A stretch of 64,000 nt of DNA, taken from Amyloporia xantha. Its lineage: Eukaryota; Basidiomycota; Agaricomycetes; Polyporales; Adustoporiaceae. The stretch lies in contig JAYKKR010000050.1 in NCBI GenBank assembly GCA_036971615.1, positions 1 through 64,000 on the forward strand, read 5' to 3'. The notes beneath the pieces were generated by a model. It did no database searches. It was not told the origin of the DNA and saw nothing but the letters and a program-made list of their open reading frames with translations. The translations under genes and the position numbers were made by a program. This document shows positions 11,524-31,131 of this stretch, piece by piece (within the stretch, counting starts at the first letter, position 1; the number at the start of each line of letters is the position of its first letter).

Positions 11524-12758
11524 ATGGACCCATCAGGACTCTTCAGGCCGCAGCTGGGCCCCGAAGGCCTCCCGCCTCTTCCTCACATCAATTCAGACAA
11601 GATACGCCTTCAAATATACACGCATAGAAGCTTCTATGCGAGGCCGACCCATATCTTCGAAGATCTCCCCGAGGATCCGAGTCCTGACAACGAGATGTAC
11701 GTCGTGCAGTGTATGTGAGGGACCGCTACCCAACGTCTTCACAACCCAGGCTGGAACATCTCGGAGATGCGGTCTTGAGTCTGGTTGTAACGACTCTGAT
11801 GAGGGAGGTGTACCCGTATCTCCGTGTAGGACCATCGACGGTGAGTACACTATCACAGATTCCAATTGAACGTTGGATAAATTGATATCTATCCCTTTAT
11901 CAGAAATTACGTGCACTGGTCGTAGGCAATCCTACTCTTGCTACAATGTACGCATCGTGAGGGTCCGTTTCCTCTGTGATTCGGTTCATTGAATTTCCCG
12001 CAGCTCCGTGCAGTATCAGCTCCCGGAACAACTGCGGATGCACCCAGCCCAGGCGATAACGCTGAAGGCTTCGACGAACATCCAGGGTGTGTACCTTCCT
12101 CGCGTCCATCATCATATTCTGACGTTCCATCATCACTCAGCCGATCTCTTCGAGGTGATTCTGGGCTGCAATTCCTGACATACCCAAACGAACAGCTACT
12201 GACTCATCTTCACAGGCCTTCGTCGGAGGGCTGTATCTCGACCAAGGCCTCGAGGCCGTCAAGGCATGGCTGTGCCCCCTCTTCCGCCCCTACCTCGCCG
12301 ACGCGTACCGCCACGTCCGTGTCCAGCACGGGCTCTCCCCCGACCCGACGCCGATGTCTCCCACTCCCTCGACGCCCACAAACTCGTCAAGCCCGGGTCT
12401 CCGCCCGGCGCCCTCGCGCATGTCTGCGAACATCGGGCACCTCTCGCTCTTCAACCAGCACCTGCAGCAGCAGGGCAAGGTGATCGAGTGGGTCTGGACG
12501 GACAGCGAGGGCCAGGGGACGCGCACGACGCCGATCTGGGTTGTGCAGGCGATCGTCGGGGAGGATTGTGTTGGCCGCAGGCGCGGGAGCACGAAGAAGG
12601 CCGCGAAGAACGAGGCCGCGAAGGAGGGCTTGCAGAGAATGGGTATCGCCGTCTCGTGCGTCGTTATGGTTGTCTCTTGGGATGTGTTGCTAATGGTGGG
12701 ATGTTACAAGCGCAGCCCTCCGGGGGCGCAGACCTTCTTCTCAGCATATTCTCTCTAG
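11524..12758 (+). CDS. RNase III domain plus dsRNA-binding domain protein
   Basis: This is a predicted double-strand-specific endoribonuclease. Exon 1 carries DKIRLQIYTHRSFYARPTHIFEDLPEDPSPDNE. After an intron (about 11696-11750) comes the RNase III signature MLEHLGDAVLSLVVTTLMRE. Further exons read LRALVVGNPTLAT and SVQYQLPEQLRMHPAQAITLKAS. The acidic second signature ADLFEAFVGGLYLDQG is rebuilt across two introns, the middle exon being only about 14 bases. A Ser/Pro-rich linker (about 12345-12420) leads to a C-terminal dsRBD-like region with basic KKAAKNEAAKEGLQRMG. All joins are in frame. The start is uncertain: an upstream exon from 11355 could join at 11499 in frame. The C-terminus after 12640 is not conserved and may hide one more intron. 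It may be an Rnt1-like, Dicer-unrelated or mitochondrial RNase III; which cannot be told here. Confidence 0.8.
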
Positions 12759-13074
12759 ACTTGGGCCGGATGTACGCAGAAGGACCTGGACATCCCGCCC
12801 CGGTGTGAAGAGGTTGTGCATGGGTCTCGTCAGTCGATTGTTCTCGGGACGATTGAAGGCTTATTAGATGAATAATGTATGCGCTGCTCTGTACTGCTAT
12901 CTTGTTGTCATGTTGTTGCTTGCTTTGCTACCACTGTGAATACACGTTGTATGTTGTGATGGTTGTGGAGATTCATTCACTTCACTAGTATTTGATACAT
13001 GGTCAGATCTTCTGGATGGCATATGAACTGAGTAGAATGTGCAATTATGACAGCATAGGCAGGTGATTATAATG
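12759..13074. other. Convergent 3' region, no gene
   Basis: This AT-rich stretch lies between the ends of the RNase III gene (+) and COA3 (-). It probably holds both polyadenylation regions. No frame of interest is seen. Confidence 0.45.
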
Positions 13075-13635
13075 TTATGATGGTCGACGAGTGCGATCGG
13101 ACAACCTCCCTATGCTATCGACACTAGGTGCCCCCATACGAACGTCTTCGTACCTGGGTCCAACAGGCTCGGAAACCGTCGATCCAGCAACGCCGGCAGC
13201 ACACCCCGACCCGCCGCAGACACCGCCGCGACCGACGGAGGGCCCTCCACAGGCTGCGCTGCCACTGCAGGCTCTGTCACCCCTACCCCCTTCACCGCAC
13301 CTTCCGCCATTCTCCTCTCAACCTCCCGCTCCTCCAGGCTCTTCTCCCGCGCCTTCGCCAGTGCGCGCGCCTCCTCGTCCACGTCGTCGAATACATCCTG
13401 CTTTACTGCGCTGACGGAGTAGGCCCATACTCCGGTCGCGAACGCGAGGAGGGACCGTCCCGGTGACGGCGTTGCGGATGCGGAATGGCTCGCGGGCGCG
13501 TTTGAGGCCCGGGGACATGAGCTGGGGGAGAAGCGTGATTGGAGGGCTATGTCAGACACCGGGTCTGCGACGTACGTTGTTGTAAGGCCTATATGAGGAG
13601 TTGGCCTCTTTTCTAGAGATGTATGGGTCGGCCAT
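13075..13635 (-). CDS. COA3: Cytochrome c oxidase assembly factor 3 (mitochondrial)
   Basis: Coa3 is a small inner-membrane protein that works with Cox14 and Mss51 to couple Cox1 synthesis to its assembly. Reading on the minus strand, the start at 13635 gives MADPYISRKEANSSYRPYNN. An intron (GTACGT...CCCCAG, about 60 bases) leads to LMSPGLKRAREPFRIRNAVTG. The single membrane segment and family hallmark follow: SLLAFATGVWAYSVSAVKQDVFDDVDEEARAL. A charged coiled tail and the conserved end LDRRFPSLLDPGTKTFVWG come next. Two one-base frame changes are needed: one extra base near 13459, and one missing C in the run 13131-13135. Restoring the latter changes a premature end (stop at 13110) to a tail APSVDSIGRLSD and a stop at 13075-13077. 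COX7 lies just upstream on the same strand. Confidence 0.78.
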
Positions 13636-14070
13636 GGTGTTGACTGTAGCAAGAGCTGCTTGAGGCAAAGACCCTCCGACTCTGCACAGAAAGGTGCAGT
13701 CACTGCACGTGGGCTCGGGCGACTTCGCATGTCCGACAATCCAGCTGGTCGCCGCAATATTTCCGCCATGCACTTGACAAAAAGGTGCACTTTATTCTAC
13801 CCCATGAGCAGTAAAATAGCAACAATATGAGTGCTTTATGATCACGGACAATTGCAATATACGGAAATCTAGCGAATTTAGTGGACCAGCCGAAGACACG
13901 TCCTGGTCAGTGTAATGATCCAACGAATGACATAACACGTTGCTTGTCCGGTCAACAAAATATTACTCAAGATCACAATGCATGGACCAGCAAGGAAAGC
14001 AAGCTAGGAGGGCGCCCGGGAGCAGACGAAACCATTACATTCTCTATGGGTTACTTGGACAATGCCTACT
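13636..14070. other. Intergenic between COX7 and COA3
   Basis: This stretch holds the COA3 promoter and the COX7 3' region (both genes on the minus strand). The short plus-strand frames here (13881-14081, 13940-14122) have no recognisable features. Confidence 0.4.
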
Positions 14071-14487
14071 CTACTCCGTAGCGGACTTGCCCTGTAAGGA
14101 GGATCAATGTAAAACCTGGTGATACATATAAGCATAAAACATACCCTGATGAGCGAGTATGCACCGTAGGCAGTGCCCATCATGCCGAGAGCGAACCCGA
14201 CGAAGTAGGTCCCTTGACGGACGGTCACGTTCTACTCATAGAAAAGCGCGGTTGGCACTCACTGACGTAGAGCTTGCCGCGGGGAAGGCGGTAGTACACA
14301 GGCTCATGCAGAGGCCTGTAGAAGAGTCGGTCGTGAGCTTTAAACTATTTCGGACAAGCCAGCCTACCTGGACCATCCTCTGCATCTCCGGGACGCGGTT
14401 TGGCTCTGACCATACAAATGTTTTAGACAGCTGGAAAATACATGAAAAACTGCAATCCGACTGACTGTTGACGAGTGCGCCCAACAT
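14071..14487 (-). CDS. COX7: Cytochrome c oxidase subunit 7 (COX7/COX7A type)
   Basis: This is a tiny subunit of respiratory complex IV with one membrane span, in the mitochondrial inner membrane. The gene is cut into five very short exons, so no single long frame shows it. On the minus strand from 14487, MLGALVN joins across an intron to PNRVPEMQRMVQ. Then come PLHEPVYYRLPRGKLY, NVTVRQGTYFVGFALGMMGTAYGAYSLIR (membrane span) and GKSATE, with the stop at 14071-14073. The block order (NRV-x-x-QR-x-Q, then a basic and aromatic segment, then one hydrophobic helix) matches yeast Cox7. Introns are 45-60 bases. The second join is one base out of phase with the simplest splice choice, so either that site or one base is misread. 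It shares a 119-base divergent promoter with YAF9. Confidence 0.68.
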
Positions 14488-14606
14488 GGTTGGCTAGTGG
14501 TTGTGGGAGAGGATGAGGGAGTTTACGGACGACGGTGACGGCAAAGGGATCGAGGATGAAGTCGGTGGCGGAGTCTCAATCCGCGGCTCGAGTCGCCTCG
14601 ACCTCC
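14488..14606. promoter_or_regulatory. Divergent promoter between COX7 and YAF9
   Basis: The two start codons (minus at 14487, plus at 14607) are only 119 bases apart, so both leaders and core promoters must fit here. No TATA box is evident. Co-regulation is possible but not shown. Confidence 0.5.
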
Positions 14607-15563
14607 ATGGCCTCAAACGACCGCGTTCGGGCGTCCGGGTACGTCCTCACTCCCCTCTGCTGCCAAAGGCCATTGTTCACAGCCGTCTCTCATTGCAGGG
14701 CCTCAGTATATACAGGCCAATCATCTACGGAAACACCGCTACAGTCCTCACGCCCAAGGAGCGCGAGACGCTGAGCAGCCCAGACCACACACACCGATGG
14801 ACAGTTGCGGTGCGTAGCGCTGCCTCTGCCCAAGATTCTGAGATTGTTGGCGGTGCGGACGACCTTAGCTACTTTATCAAACGTGTCACTTTCAAGCTGC
14901 ATGATACGTATCCCAATCCGACCCGAAGTAAGTCTTAGGCCCTCTACTCTTGTGTGCCTAACTCACCGAGAGCACGTCAGATGTGGACAAGCATCCCTTT
15001 GAGGTTTCAGAAACAGGGTACGTCTTCACTGACTATACATCCTATCCCAGTCATTAACACACGTGCGAAACTTCAGGTGGGGAGAATTTGAGATTCAGAT
15101 TCGCATCACCTTTGTCCCCGAATCAGGCGAGAAAGCCATCATAACTTACCATCACCTCAAGCTTCATCCCTGGACCATCCTCGGAAGCGGCGAGCCTGAA
15201 ATACCTCCTCTTGAAGTAGCCATAAAGATGGGGCCAGTACACTCTTGGCAGTACGACGAGATCGTCTTCAACGACCCTTTCCAGTCGTTCCTGAATATCC
15301 TCACCTCGCATCCGCCAACGCCTCTTCCGAGGAACAAAAAGCGTCCCGTCCCCTTTCACACCGCGAACCCGGCGTCACTGGAAGCATCGAAGGGTGGCGT
15401 GCCCGAGTTCACGCAGCAGATGGAGAGGGAGGAAGCGGAGAGGCTGGAGGCAGCAAGGAAGAAAGTGGTCGCAGAGACAGATAAGTGGAGAGAAAAGCTT
15501 ATCGAGAAAGAGAAAGAGCTCGAGAAATTGCAAAAGCAGTTGGATGTGACGGGTAGTCTGTGA
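14607..15563 (+). CDS. YAF9: YEATS-domain histone reader, NuA4/SWR1 subunit
   Basis: Yaf9/GAS41 reads acylated histone H3 through its YEATS domain and is shared by the NuA4 acetyltransferase and the SWR1 H2A.Z-exchange complex in the nucleus. Exon 1 (14607-14638) gives MASNDRVRASG. Exon 2 begins at 14707 with IYRPIIYGNTATVLTPKER, followed by HTHRWTVAVRS, DDLSYFIKRVTFKLHDTYPNPTR and, after an intron, NVDKHPFEVSETG. The last exon reads WGEFEIQIRITFVPES, then LHPWTILG and VHSWQYDEIVFNDPFQSF, the characteristic end of the YEATS fold. A long charged C-terminal coiled coil (EREEAERLEAARKKV...EKEKELEKLQKQL) follows, as in Yaf9. All joins keep frame and the gene looks intact. Stop at 15561-15563. Confidence 0.92.
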
Positions 15564-15697
15564 GATTGTATGATAAGAGAATTCGATGGTAGGTGCACTG
15601 TATGATACATTGTAGCTTTGGGAATGGGTACGAGATACAGCAATGATAATAGTGCTAGTTACAAGAAATAATACACACAACGAAAAGCATGTAATAA

Positions 15698-24432
<8,735 letters not shown>

Positions 24433-24658
24433 TTTATAGCATTTCAAGGCAGTCCTCGGTGCCGTATGTCAGTGGAGGTTAGTTAATTCGTAGTGAACAT
24501 GAGCGGTAGAACTTGAAGACGACAATGTAATAACGCGTCGTAGACACGTGCACGTGATCGCTAAATCCTCCCAAAAAGAGGCGTTCTCAAATTATCAGTC
24601 CTCGGGCCTCAGGACTGGCACGAGCTCAGGGTATAGATTTTCTGCTACTCCCGGTAAC
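24433..24658. promoter_or_regulatory. Divergent promoter between ATR and NOP14
   Basis: A 226-base gap separates the opposed start codons of ATR (minus, 24432) and NOP14 (plus, 24659). It must serve both genes. No TATA box or named operator was recognised. Confidence 0.5.
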
Positions 24659-27600
24659 ATGGCAAAAGGCTCTCAACTGTCTCTTCAACCGCGTCGCTCT
24701 ACATCAAGCTGGACTCTCTCGGCCTCAGCAGAATGGAAAGAAGAGGAAACGCACTGCCCCGGATCAGAGGGACAAGGAGAAGAAAGCCGAAAAGCTGAAG
24801 GAAATTAATCAGGAAGCTAAATCCCTTCGACGTGAAGGTCACCAAGCTCAAGCATGACGTTATGGGCGGAAAATCGCTGGTACTACAGGTTTGCCTGCAC
24901 AGAGTAAGCAGGCTAGATTGAGCAGGTGTGTTCTAACCCGCATGTATTGACAGGCTCAGACGTAATGTACATCAACAGCGGAAGAAAACTCTTCTCAAAG
25001 AGCAATAAAGAAAAACACCGTGCGGGAGGAATTGTCGACCGACGGTTTGGTGAAAACGATCCTACCAATGGCGCCAGAGGACCGTATGCTCGAACGGTTC
25101 ACGCGGGAACACCAACGTGTATCCAAAGGCACCGCCTTTAATCTCGAAGATGAGGACGAGCTGACGGCTATGGACAAAGCCTTGTCCAAACTTGATGATT
25201 TCGACAATGTTGGATTCCGACCAGGATAAGGATGAAGACGACGATGGTGGCCAAATTGATCGACAGACGGTGCAAAAGAGTCATTTCGGAGGGTTTGGCG
25301 AGGATGGACGAGGAGGACGATGCCGATGATGAGGTCGGTCCTGTATACCTTTTCATTTGCGTGACCCTTTGCTCACCGCTCATTAGCCCGCGCGGAAAAG
25401 GTCGAAGGCGGAGGTGATGCAAGAAGTGGTTGCCAAAAGCAAATTAAGCACAAAGTACGCCATTTCTCGGATTGTGTATATACTTTGGCTTACCTCCTGT
25501 ACTTTGGCAGCTTCAAAGACAATCACAGCAAGAGGAGGATGAAAACATACGGCACGAACTCGACCAGGAGCTGGACTCCATCCGATCATTGCTATATGCA
25601 TCTGATCCTTCAGCGAGCACATCTAAAGGAGCTGCCGAAAAGGCAAGCGAGCCGAGTCCATCAACCTTTGGCTTGGACGTGCCTGATCAGGAACAAGAAT
25701 ATGACCACAAAAGTGCGAGAGCTAGTCTTCGAGAAACGCGCGAAACCAAAGGACCGAACGAAGACGGAGGAAGAAATGGCATTGGAAGAGAAGGGATGCG
25801 TTGGAGAAGGCCGAACGAAGACGTATTCGGCGGATGAACGGCGAGCCTGAGGAGAGCGTGACGACGAAGAGTGTAGGGAAGAGAAGGAAGAAAGGAGGCA
25901 GGCAAAGAGGCGGTAGCGATGACTTGGAGGACGATTTCCTACGCGAAGAAGATGGTTCCGTCGGGCCAGGTGCAGGCTCCGAGAGAGGACGAGGAAGCGA
26001 AGTCGGATGCTGAAGAGCTCTCAAGAGGAAGAAGGTGAAGAAGGTGAAGGAAGCGCAGAAGAAGAGGAAGAAGGTGAAGAAGGTGAAGGGAAGCGCAGAA
26101 GAAGAGGACGAAGACGATGATGATGACGAGTCCGCCGTAGCCTCTGGATAATTCCGAGGATGCGAGGAAGGCGAAACTGAAGCCCTTGTGAGTACAAAAA
26201 GGAAAAGAGCGCAATCGCAAGGGACCTCTAAGAAGGAGCTACCCTTTACATTCCCTTGTCCATCTACTCACGAAGAATTCCTGGAATTACCGACGGTGTC
26301 GATGACAAGGACGTGCCGATCGTCGTCCAACGTATCCGCACACTGCATCATCCTAGCTTGGCCGAAGACAACAAACACAAGCTGCAGGTGCGTTTCGTGA
26401 TTGTACTGATTTTTCCTTTGCTAACTTTACAACTGTCCTATGAACGTAGGAGCTGACCGGCGTGCTCATTGACTCGCATACTGTACCTCACGTCACCTCC
26501 CACCCCTCGCTTTTCGCTCCTGGCATCCCTGGTCCCACATCTCTTTTCGCTCTCACCAAATCGTATCCTATCCCCTCTGCCCAGCATTTCATAGCGAAGC
26601 TCAAACTGATGCACAAAAACTTAAAAGCGTGGCCTTTCGCACGGTGCAACGGCAGCAGATGCAAAGACGTGGCCTGGTCTACCGGAATTGTCGCTTTTAC
26701 GAGTCATTGGTCAGGATCTGGCCCACGAGCGACAAACACCACCATGTGTCGTGTCCCCGGCTCGGCTGCTCATGGGTGCCTACCTCGGACCGTGCCGTGT
26801 CAGATCGTTGCAAGACCTATCAAGCGGTCTTTTCCTGGAGTACGCTCTTCCTGCAGTATGAGTCGCTCTCGAAGCGTTTCTCGTACCGGAAGCGATCAAT
26901 TTCCTTGCCAATACCGTGCTCCATCTCGCTTCGCACTCATTCAAAAACGACTCATCGATACCTGGGTGTTTCCCGTGTCCTGATTTCTGTTCCTCAGAGC
27001 ATTGTCTGTCGCTCGCGATTGATACTCGGAAGGCCAAGAAGTGCACTTTGAATAAGCCCAACTTGTCCGACTTGTTGATAGGCACCGCTGCAGTGGAGCA
27101 GGCCAAAGTTGACCTTCTAGGCCTAGCATTAGACTTGTTGGGGCGTTTTGGAGACATGTACAAGGGCCTAGATGGCTTCATCGAGCTGTACGGGCCTGTC
27201 TCGGAGCTTTTGAGCGGCATCAAGCCCGAAGGCCTGCCAGAAGCCCTCGTGGTAAGTGGCAATTGACCCGTATATTGTCGGCAGGTATCCACTGATTTTT
27301 GCCATAGACACGACTGACATCCCTGCAAGACGCTGTAGGTATGTTTGCTTAAATTCTCTCGCCAAGCGAGGTGTCCGCTCATGCTCCAAGCTCACAAACC
27401 GATACCCATCCCGAATGTACGTGCCTAAGTTTGAGCACTCCTCGTCCAATCCATTTGCGGCAATCGCGATCCTGACCACGAGCGGAACGAGGCCGCGAAG
27501 CCGCGTCGGCAATACAAGGAGGGAGAAGAAGGGTGCGATTCGCGAGCTCTGCAAGGATGCGCGTTTCCTTGCGACGGAGCAGCAGAGACAACAGAAGGAG

Positions 27601-27900
27601 AAAGACAAGGCTTACAATGACCGCATGAAGAGGGTATTGGGCTCGCTCGAATCCGAGAGGGCAGAGGAGAAATCATCAGAGCGCGAGAAAGCGAGGGAAA
27701 AGAAACGATCAGGACGTGTTCGAAGTGAGGCGTGCTGCTGCCTGCATCCTCCGTATACGGCATCTCTCTCCTACTACTTGGATTTTCAATTTATCCTGGA
27801 ATATACTAGAGTTGATCGGAGACTATCATTCACACATCTGGAACCAAATCAACCACGGAAACTGGTCACCACCTCTAAGGGAGGCCACAACGCATGCTAA
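24659..27900 (+). CDS. NOP14: Nucleolar protein Nop14 (small-subunit processome), frame broken
   Basis: Nop14 is an essential U3 snoRNP/90S pre-ribosome factor for 18S rRNA maturation. The start at 24659 gives MAKGSQLS, then in another frame QAGLSRPQQNGKKRKRTAPDQ. Family blocks are NPFDVKVTKLKHDV (about 24820), AGGIVDRRFGENDPT (about 25028), MAPEDRMLERFTRE, HFGGFGEDG (about 25285), VMQEVVAKSK and QLQREEDENIRHELDQELDSI. An acidic or basic low-complexity stretch (25.8-26.15 kb) follows. The C-terminal half has HVTSHPSLFAPGIPGPTSLFAL (about 26490), NTVLHLASHSF, LSDLLIGTAAVEQAKVDLLGLALDLL (about 27060) and FEHSSSN, ending in a charged helix EREKAREKKRSGR near 27720. At least six frame changes occur, including one in a tandem repeat. 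The exact stop is uncertain; 27898-27900 closes the last open frame. Confidence 0.85.
26024..26102 (+). repeat. Two-copy 39-base tandem repeat inside NOP14
   Basis: A 39-base unit (13 codons, encoding an E/G/K-rich segment) occurs at 26024-26062 and again at 26063-26102. The copies are identical except that the second has one additional G in the run after GGTGAA, making it 40 bases. The single added base moves the second copy out of frame with the first. Confidence 0.85.
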
Positions 27901-28940
27901 GCATTGCTGCTCTCGCCTGTTGATCTGTCTCAAGCTGACAAGATCTGACAGTGGCTGACAGGGGGCGTGAGTTTATCTGTTGACATTTGATCTTGGCGGC
28001 CGATCTCGACATAGCCACCCATGAGTTGAGCTTGCCTGCAGGTACTTCGCGCGACGAATGACATCTTTTCCCTCTGGCGAGGCTCGAGCCAGTCTCATAT
28101 CACCTTGAGGGAGTGCGAACTCGCGCGCACTAGGTACGTGAATCTCTACCACCAGCAGCTCTCGAATCGGTCGGCCAAGGGTCCTCATGCACTGCATGCA
28201 GGCGTTTTAACGGTGTCGTCTCATGACCTAGCCCGATACCTGACGTGGGTCCTGATTATAAGATTGGATGCGACTCACCATGCTTCACGAAAGACTGTCA
28301 TTCCGTCCTCACCGGTCTTGCTTTGAAAGAGAATCATCAAGCTCCGCTGGGTGCTCATAATAGATGCTATCATTCATCATGAACATCGACCTTTGACAGA
28401 TACATCGTGGGTTGCAACTGTGCTGTCTATGCGCTTGAGGCGTTCTCAGTCCTATGGGGGCTATGCAAGCCGAACACAGGCAGGCATCATGTTTGATGAG
28501 AGTGTCCCTGTAAAATATCCCCGGACAGCTGAGTCCTGTGCATGCACTCAATGTCAAGATCTCCGCAGACTAGTGTCTCCATCACCGAAAGCGAGGTTCA
28601 CTTGGAAGTTAGGAACCCCCACGAATCCTTTTGGATGCTAACGAGCTGAAGGGCTTCGTAAAAGTGGTACGTGAATACATTGACAATGTACATAACCTTC
28701 CCACATGTCACGAAGACGAGTGATTGATTCATGCCAAATATAAAACATGTAGTATGGGGTGTGCGGACAGATGGCGCTCATCGGGATAACACCTACTCAG
28801 CGCTCATCTTTTGCAGCGCTTTGAAGTACGATGCTCGGGGCCCCTTGACGGTTGAGCGTCTGCGTAACTGCAGTTTTTTTTACCATGGTTGTATATCTGG
28901 TCAGGCATTCAAGCGAGAACATTGACGCATGAGCTTAAGT
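27901..28940. other. Intergenic, possible decayed coding sequence
   Basis: No gene is recognised. A minus-strand frame at 27973-28197 reads like real protein for a stretch (RELLVVEIHVPSAREFALPQ) and is followed by other minus frames at 28309-28557, but no family could be named. It may be the remains of a gene or chance. The right end leads into the promoter of the cyanovirin-like gene. Confidence 0.3.
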
Positions 28941-28943
28941 GAA

Positions 28944-28950
28944 TATAAAA
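28944..28950 (+). promoter_or_regulatory. TATA box of the cyanovirin-N-like gene
   Basis: TATAAAA in the context GTGAATATAAAAACG lies 59 bases before the ATG at 29009. The clear match and spacing support a real, strongly initiated transcription unit here despite the broken reading frame. Confidence 0.55.
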
Positions 28951-29008
28951 ACGAACGAGCATCAGGAGCTGCCAAGCATCTCACCCATACTTCTCAACCT
29001 GGACGGAC

Positions 29009-29550
29009 ATGTCTTCCAATCCTGCGCTCTACTGCGGTCATCGTAGCCATTGCACTCTACATGCGGGTGGCCTCCGCGAACTACGCAGACACCTGCCAGG
29101 ATGAATACGTCTCCGGTCCAGGACCCAGTCGCCACCTGTACCAACGACGCCGGACCAGCAAGTGAGCACCACGCTCAATCCTGGAATGACTGCGGTGGCG
29201 AACTTACGACGGAAATCTCAACCGTGTCCCGAAGTGAGCCAATACCTACGCTGCTTTCACATTTCTTCCTGTACCTTCGGGACCTTCGATATTGACATGA
29301 CTCTCGCAGTGGCGGATTTTCCACTTCCTGCGATCTCGATTCATGTAACCTGACAGGCGGCGAGTTCATGGAATGTTATTGTAACGACGGCTCAGGCAGC
29401 GAGACCGCTTCTATTGTCGACCTCGGTCAGTATTTAACTTTCCTCTCCGGCCCAAACAGCGGTACAACTCAACTGTGAACTCAGGCTCCTGCATCGACAA
29501 CCGTGAACGGTGTGCTCGCATGCCAGCTGTGGCTTGCAGTGAATACAGAA
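29009..29550 (+). CDS. Secreted cyanovirin-N (CVNH)-like protein, frame broken
   Basis: Fragments in different frames line up into one small secreted protein. They are a hydrophobic signal peptide (TAVIVAIALYMRVASA), then NYADTCQDEYVS, VATCTNDAG, STTLN, NDCVANYDGNLN (with two indels near 29190-29210) and, after an intron ending at about 29308, STSCDLDSCNLTGGEFMECYCNDGSGSETASIVDL. A second intron follows, then GSCIDNRNGVLACQL (one extra base near 29507). The doubled pattern of an N/D-C-x-x-N-x-(D/N)-G-x-L motif with spaced cysteines is that of CVNH lectin domains in fungi. CVNH proteins bind mannose-type glycans; the native role here is unknown. The end coordinate is approximate. Four or more indels would make this a pseudogene if real. 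Confidence 0.6.
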
Positions 29551-31131
29551 GTGCCTTCAGCCGTGTGGTATTTCGTATGGGTCAGGAGCACATTCTGTAT
29601 TCTGAAATCTCAGTCTCGACACATTGGATGAGTGGCCCAAACGAGGAAGCGAGATAATTTCGCTACATGTCCGTTAGGTTCAAAAAGTAGTCTTCGCGGG
29701 AAATCAGAGTCGCCTCGCGAATGATCTCCTGGTGCAATTGCTGAGACAATGCGGCTCAGACAACTATTGATATGGCCCAAGTGCAATAAATTAGCGCAGG
29801 CAGACAGAGAGCAGTTTATAGGACTAACTTCAGAGGACCCAGATAGCATCAATGCATGGGAATGCTCCGAATGCATCACCGATAGGCAAAGCAGCGGGAG
29901 CTTCGGAGTTGATCTGGAGGACTGTATTGTGAGGAGTTAGGTAGTTTAGACTTTGAACCGTTAGTATAGACAGGAGTGTAAAGAAGGTGACCAGATTCGA
30001 GGCTTGTTGTTGTGTGCGAGCAAGTTCGAATATTGACTGGCAGAGAAACACAATCTCCGGTGCCTACGCATGTTTGAGAAAAGCAGGCCAAGACGTTCGC
30101 CTAGCCAATCAAGACCACCGAGGACGCGACGAGACCCACGGGACCGTGAAACCCTGGTGACACTCCATTAGTGGCATGAGGGGCGACATCCTCTGACAGT
30201 GAGTCACTGACAGAGAATGCCGGTGTCAAAAGAAGGCTGGGCTCTTCCAGCCCAACGGACCAATCTATGTCAGTCGAACGCCGAAATGCGTCCTCTGAAG
30301 CCGTGAAACTCGTCATCGTACATTTTCTTAATGAGAACAATCACTCATATTGTAGTCTACAAGGACCATGTCCCTATGGGAAGTATAAATCTGCAGACTA
30401 TTCAAAAAAGTCCCGATGGGCATGAATGCATTAATATGGTCGGTTGATCGCATCGTTCAAAGCTGGAGACTTATCCACAATACGAAACAGGGAAAAACTG
30501 CGTTGGACTAGCTGAACGCACCTGAGCCACTGCCGCAGAGATTTATGCTTCGCATTCAACTAGTAGTTCAACGATACTAGAAAAAGCACTGCTAGCACAC
30601 ACCAGCACTTGAGACGAAAGATTTTAAACAAGCGGGAGCGAACAACATGCCGTAAAGGCTGGCATCAAGGCATGGTTAGACTTCTGAGCCAGAGTTTTGT
30701 GATAAACGAGACAATGTACTTAGTACACAAGTAGCGCTAGTAGAAAGAGCACTGAGTTGGCGAAATCATCAGGCTCCCAACGATCGTCGTATGTGCAGCC
30801 ACGGTCAAGTGTATTTGTGCGGCAGGTTTCACCTCCGGGCGCTGACAGGAGCTTGTTGGCTCTGTCAGTCGCCGATAGTAAGTCGCCATGAAAATAAGAC
30901 TGACCTGCGCAGTGGGAACTCTGTACATATATCTTGCCTGCGGAACCAGGGACCACGCAACACCTCGCAGTTGCAACTGCAATAGTACCTGCGGCAGGAA
31001 AGCACGGAGACAGTGTGGGGTCAAACCAGACGATTTGTCATCTGGTGCACGCAGTCCCTCCGTAGCCTTCATAAAGAAGGCACTGCGGGCATGACACAAG
31101 CACACTAAACAAGCGCATCGCATCTAGCAGC
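29551..31131. other. Intergenic, nothing recognised
   Basis: Only short overlapping frames are present (for example minus 30737-31123). No repeats, RNA genes or family motifs were seen. The right end contains the promoter of the reductase gene at 31132. Confidence 0.4.
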
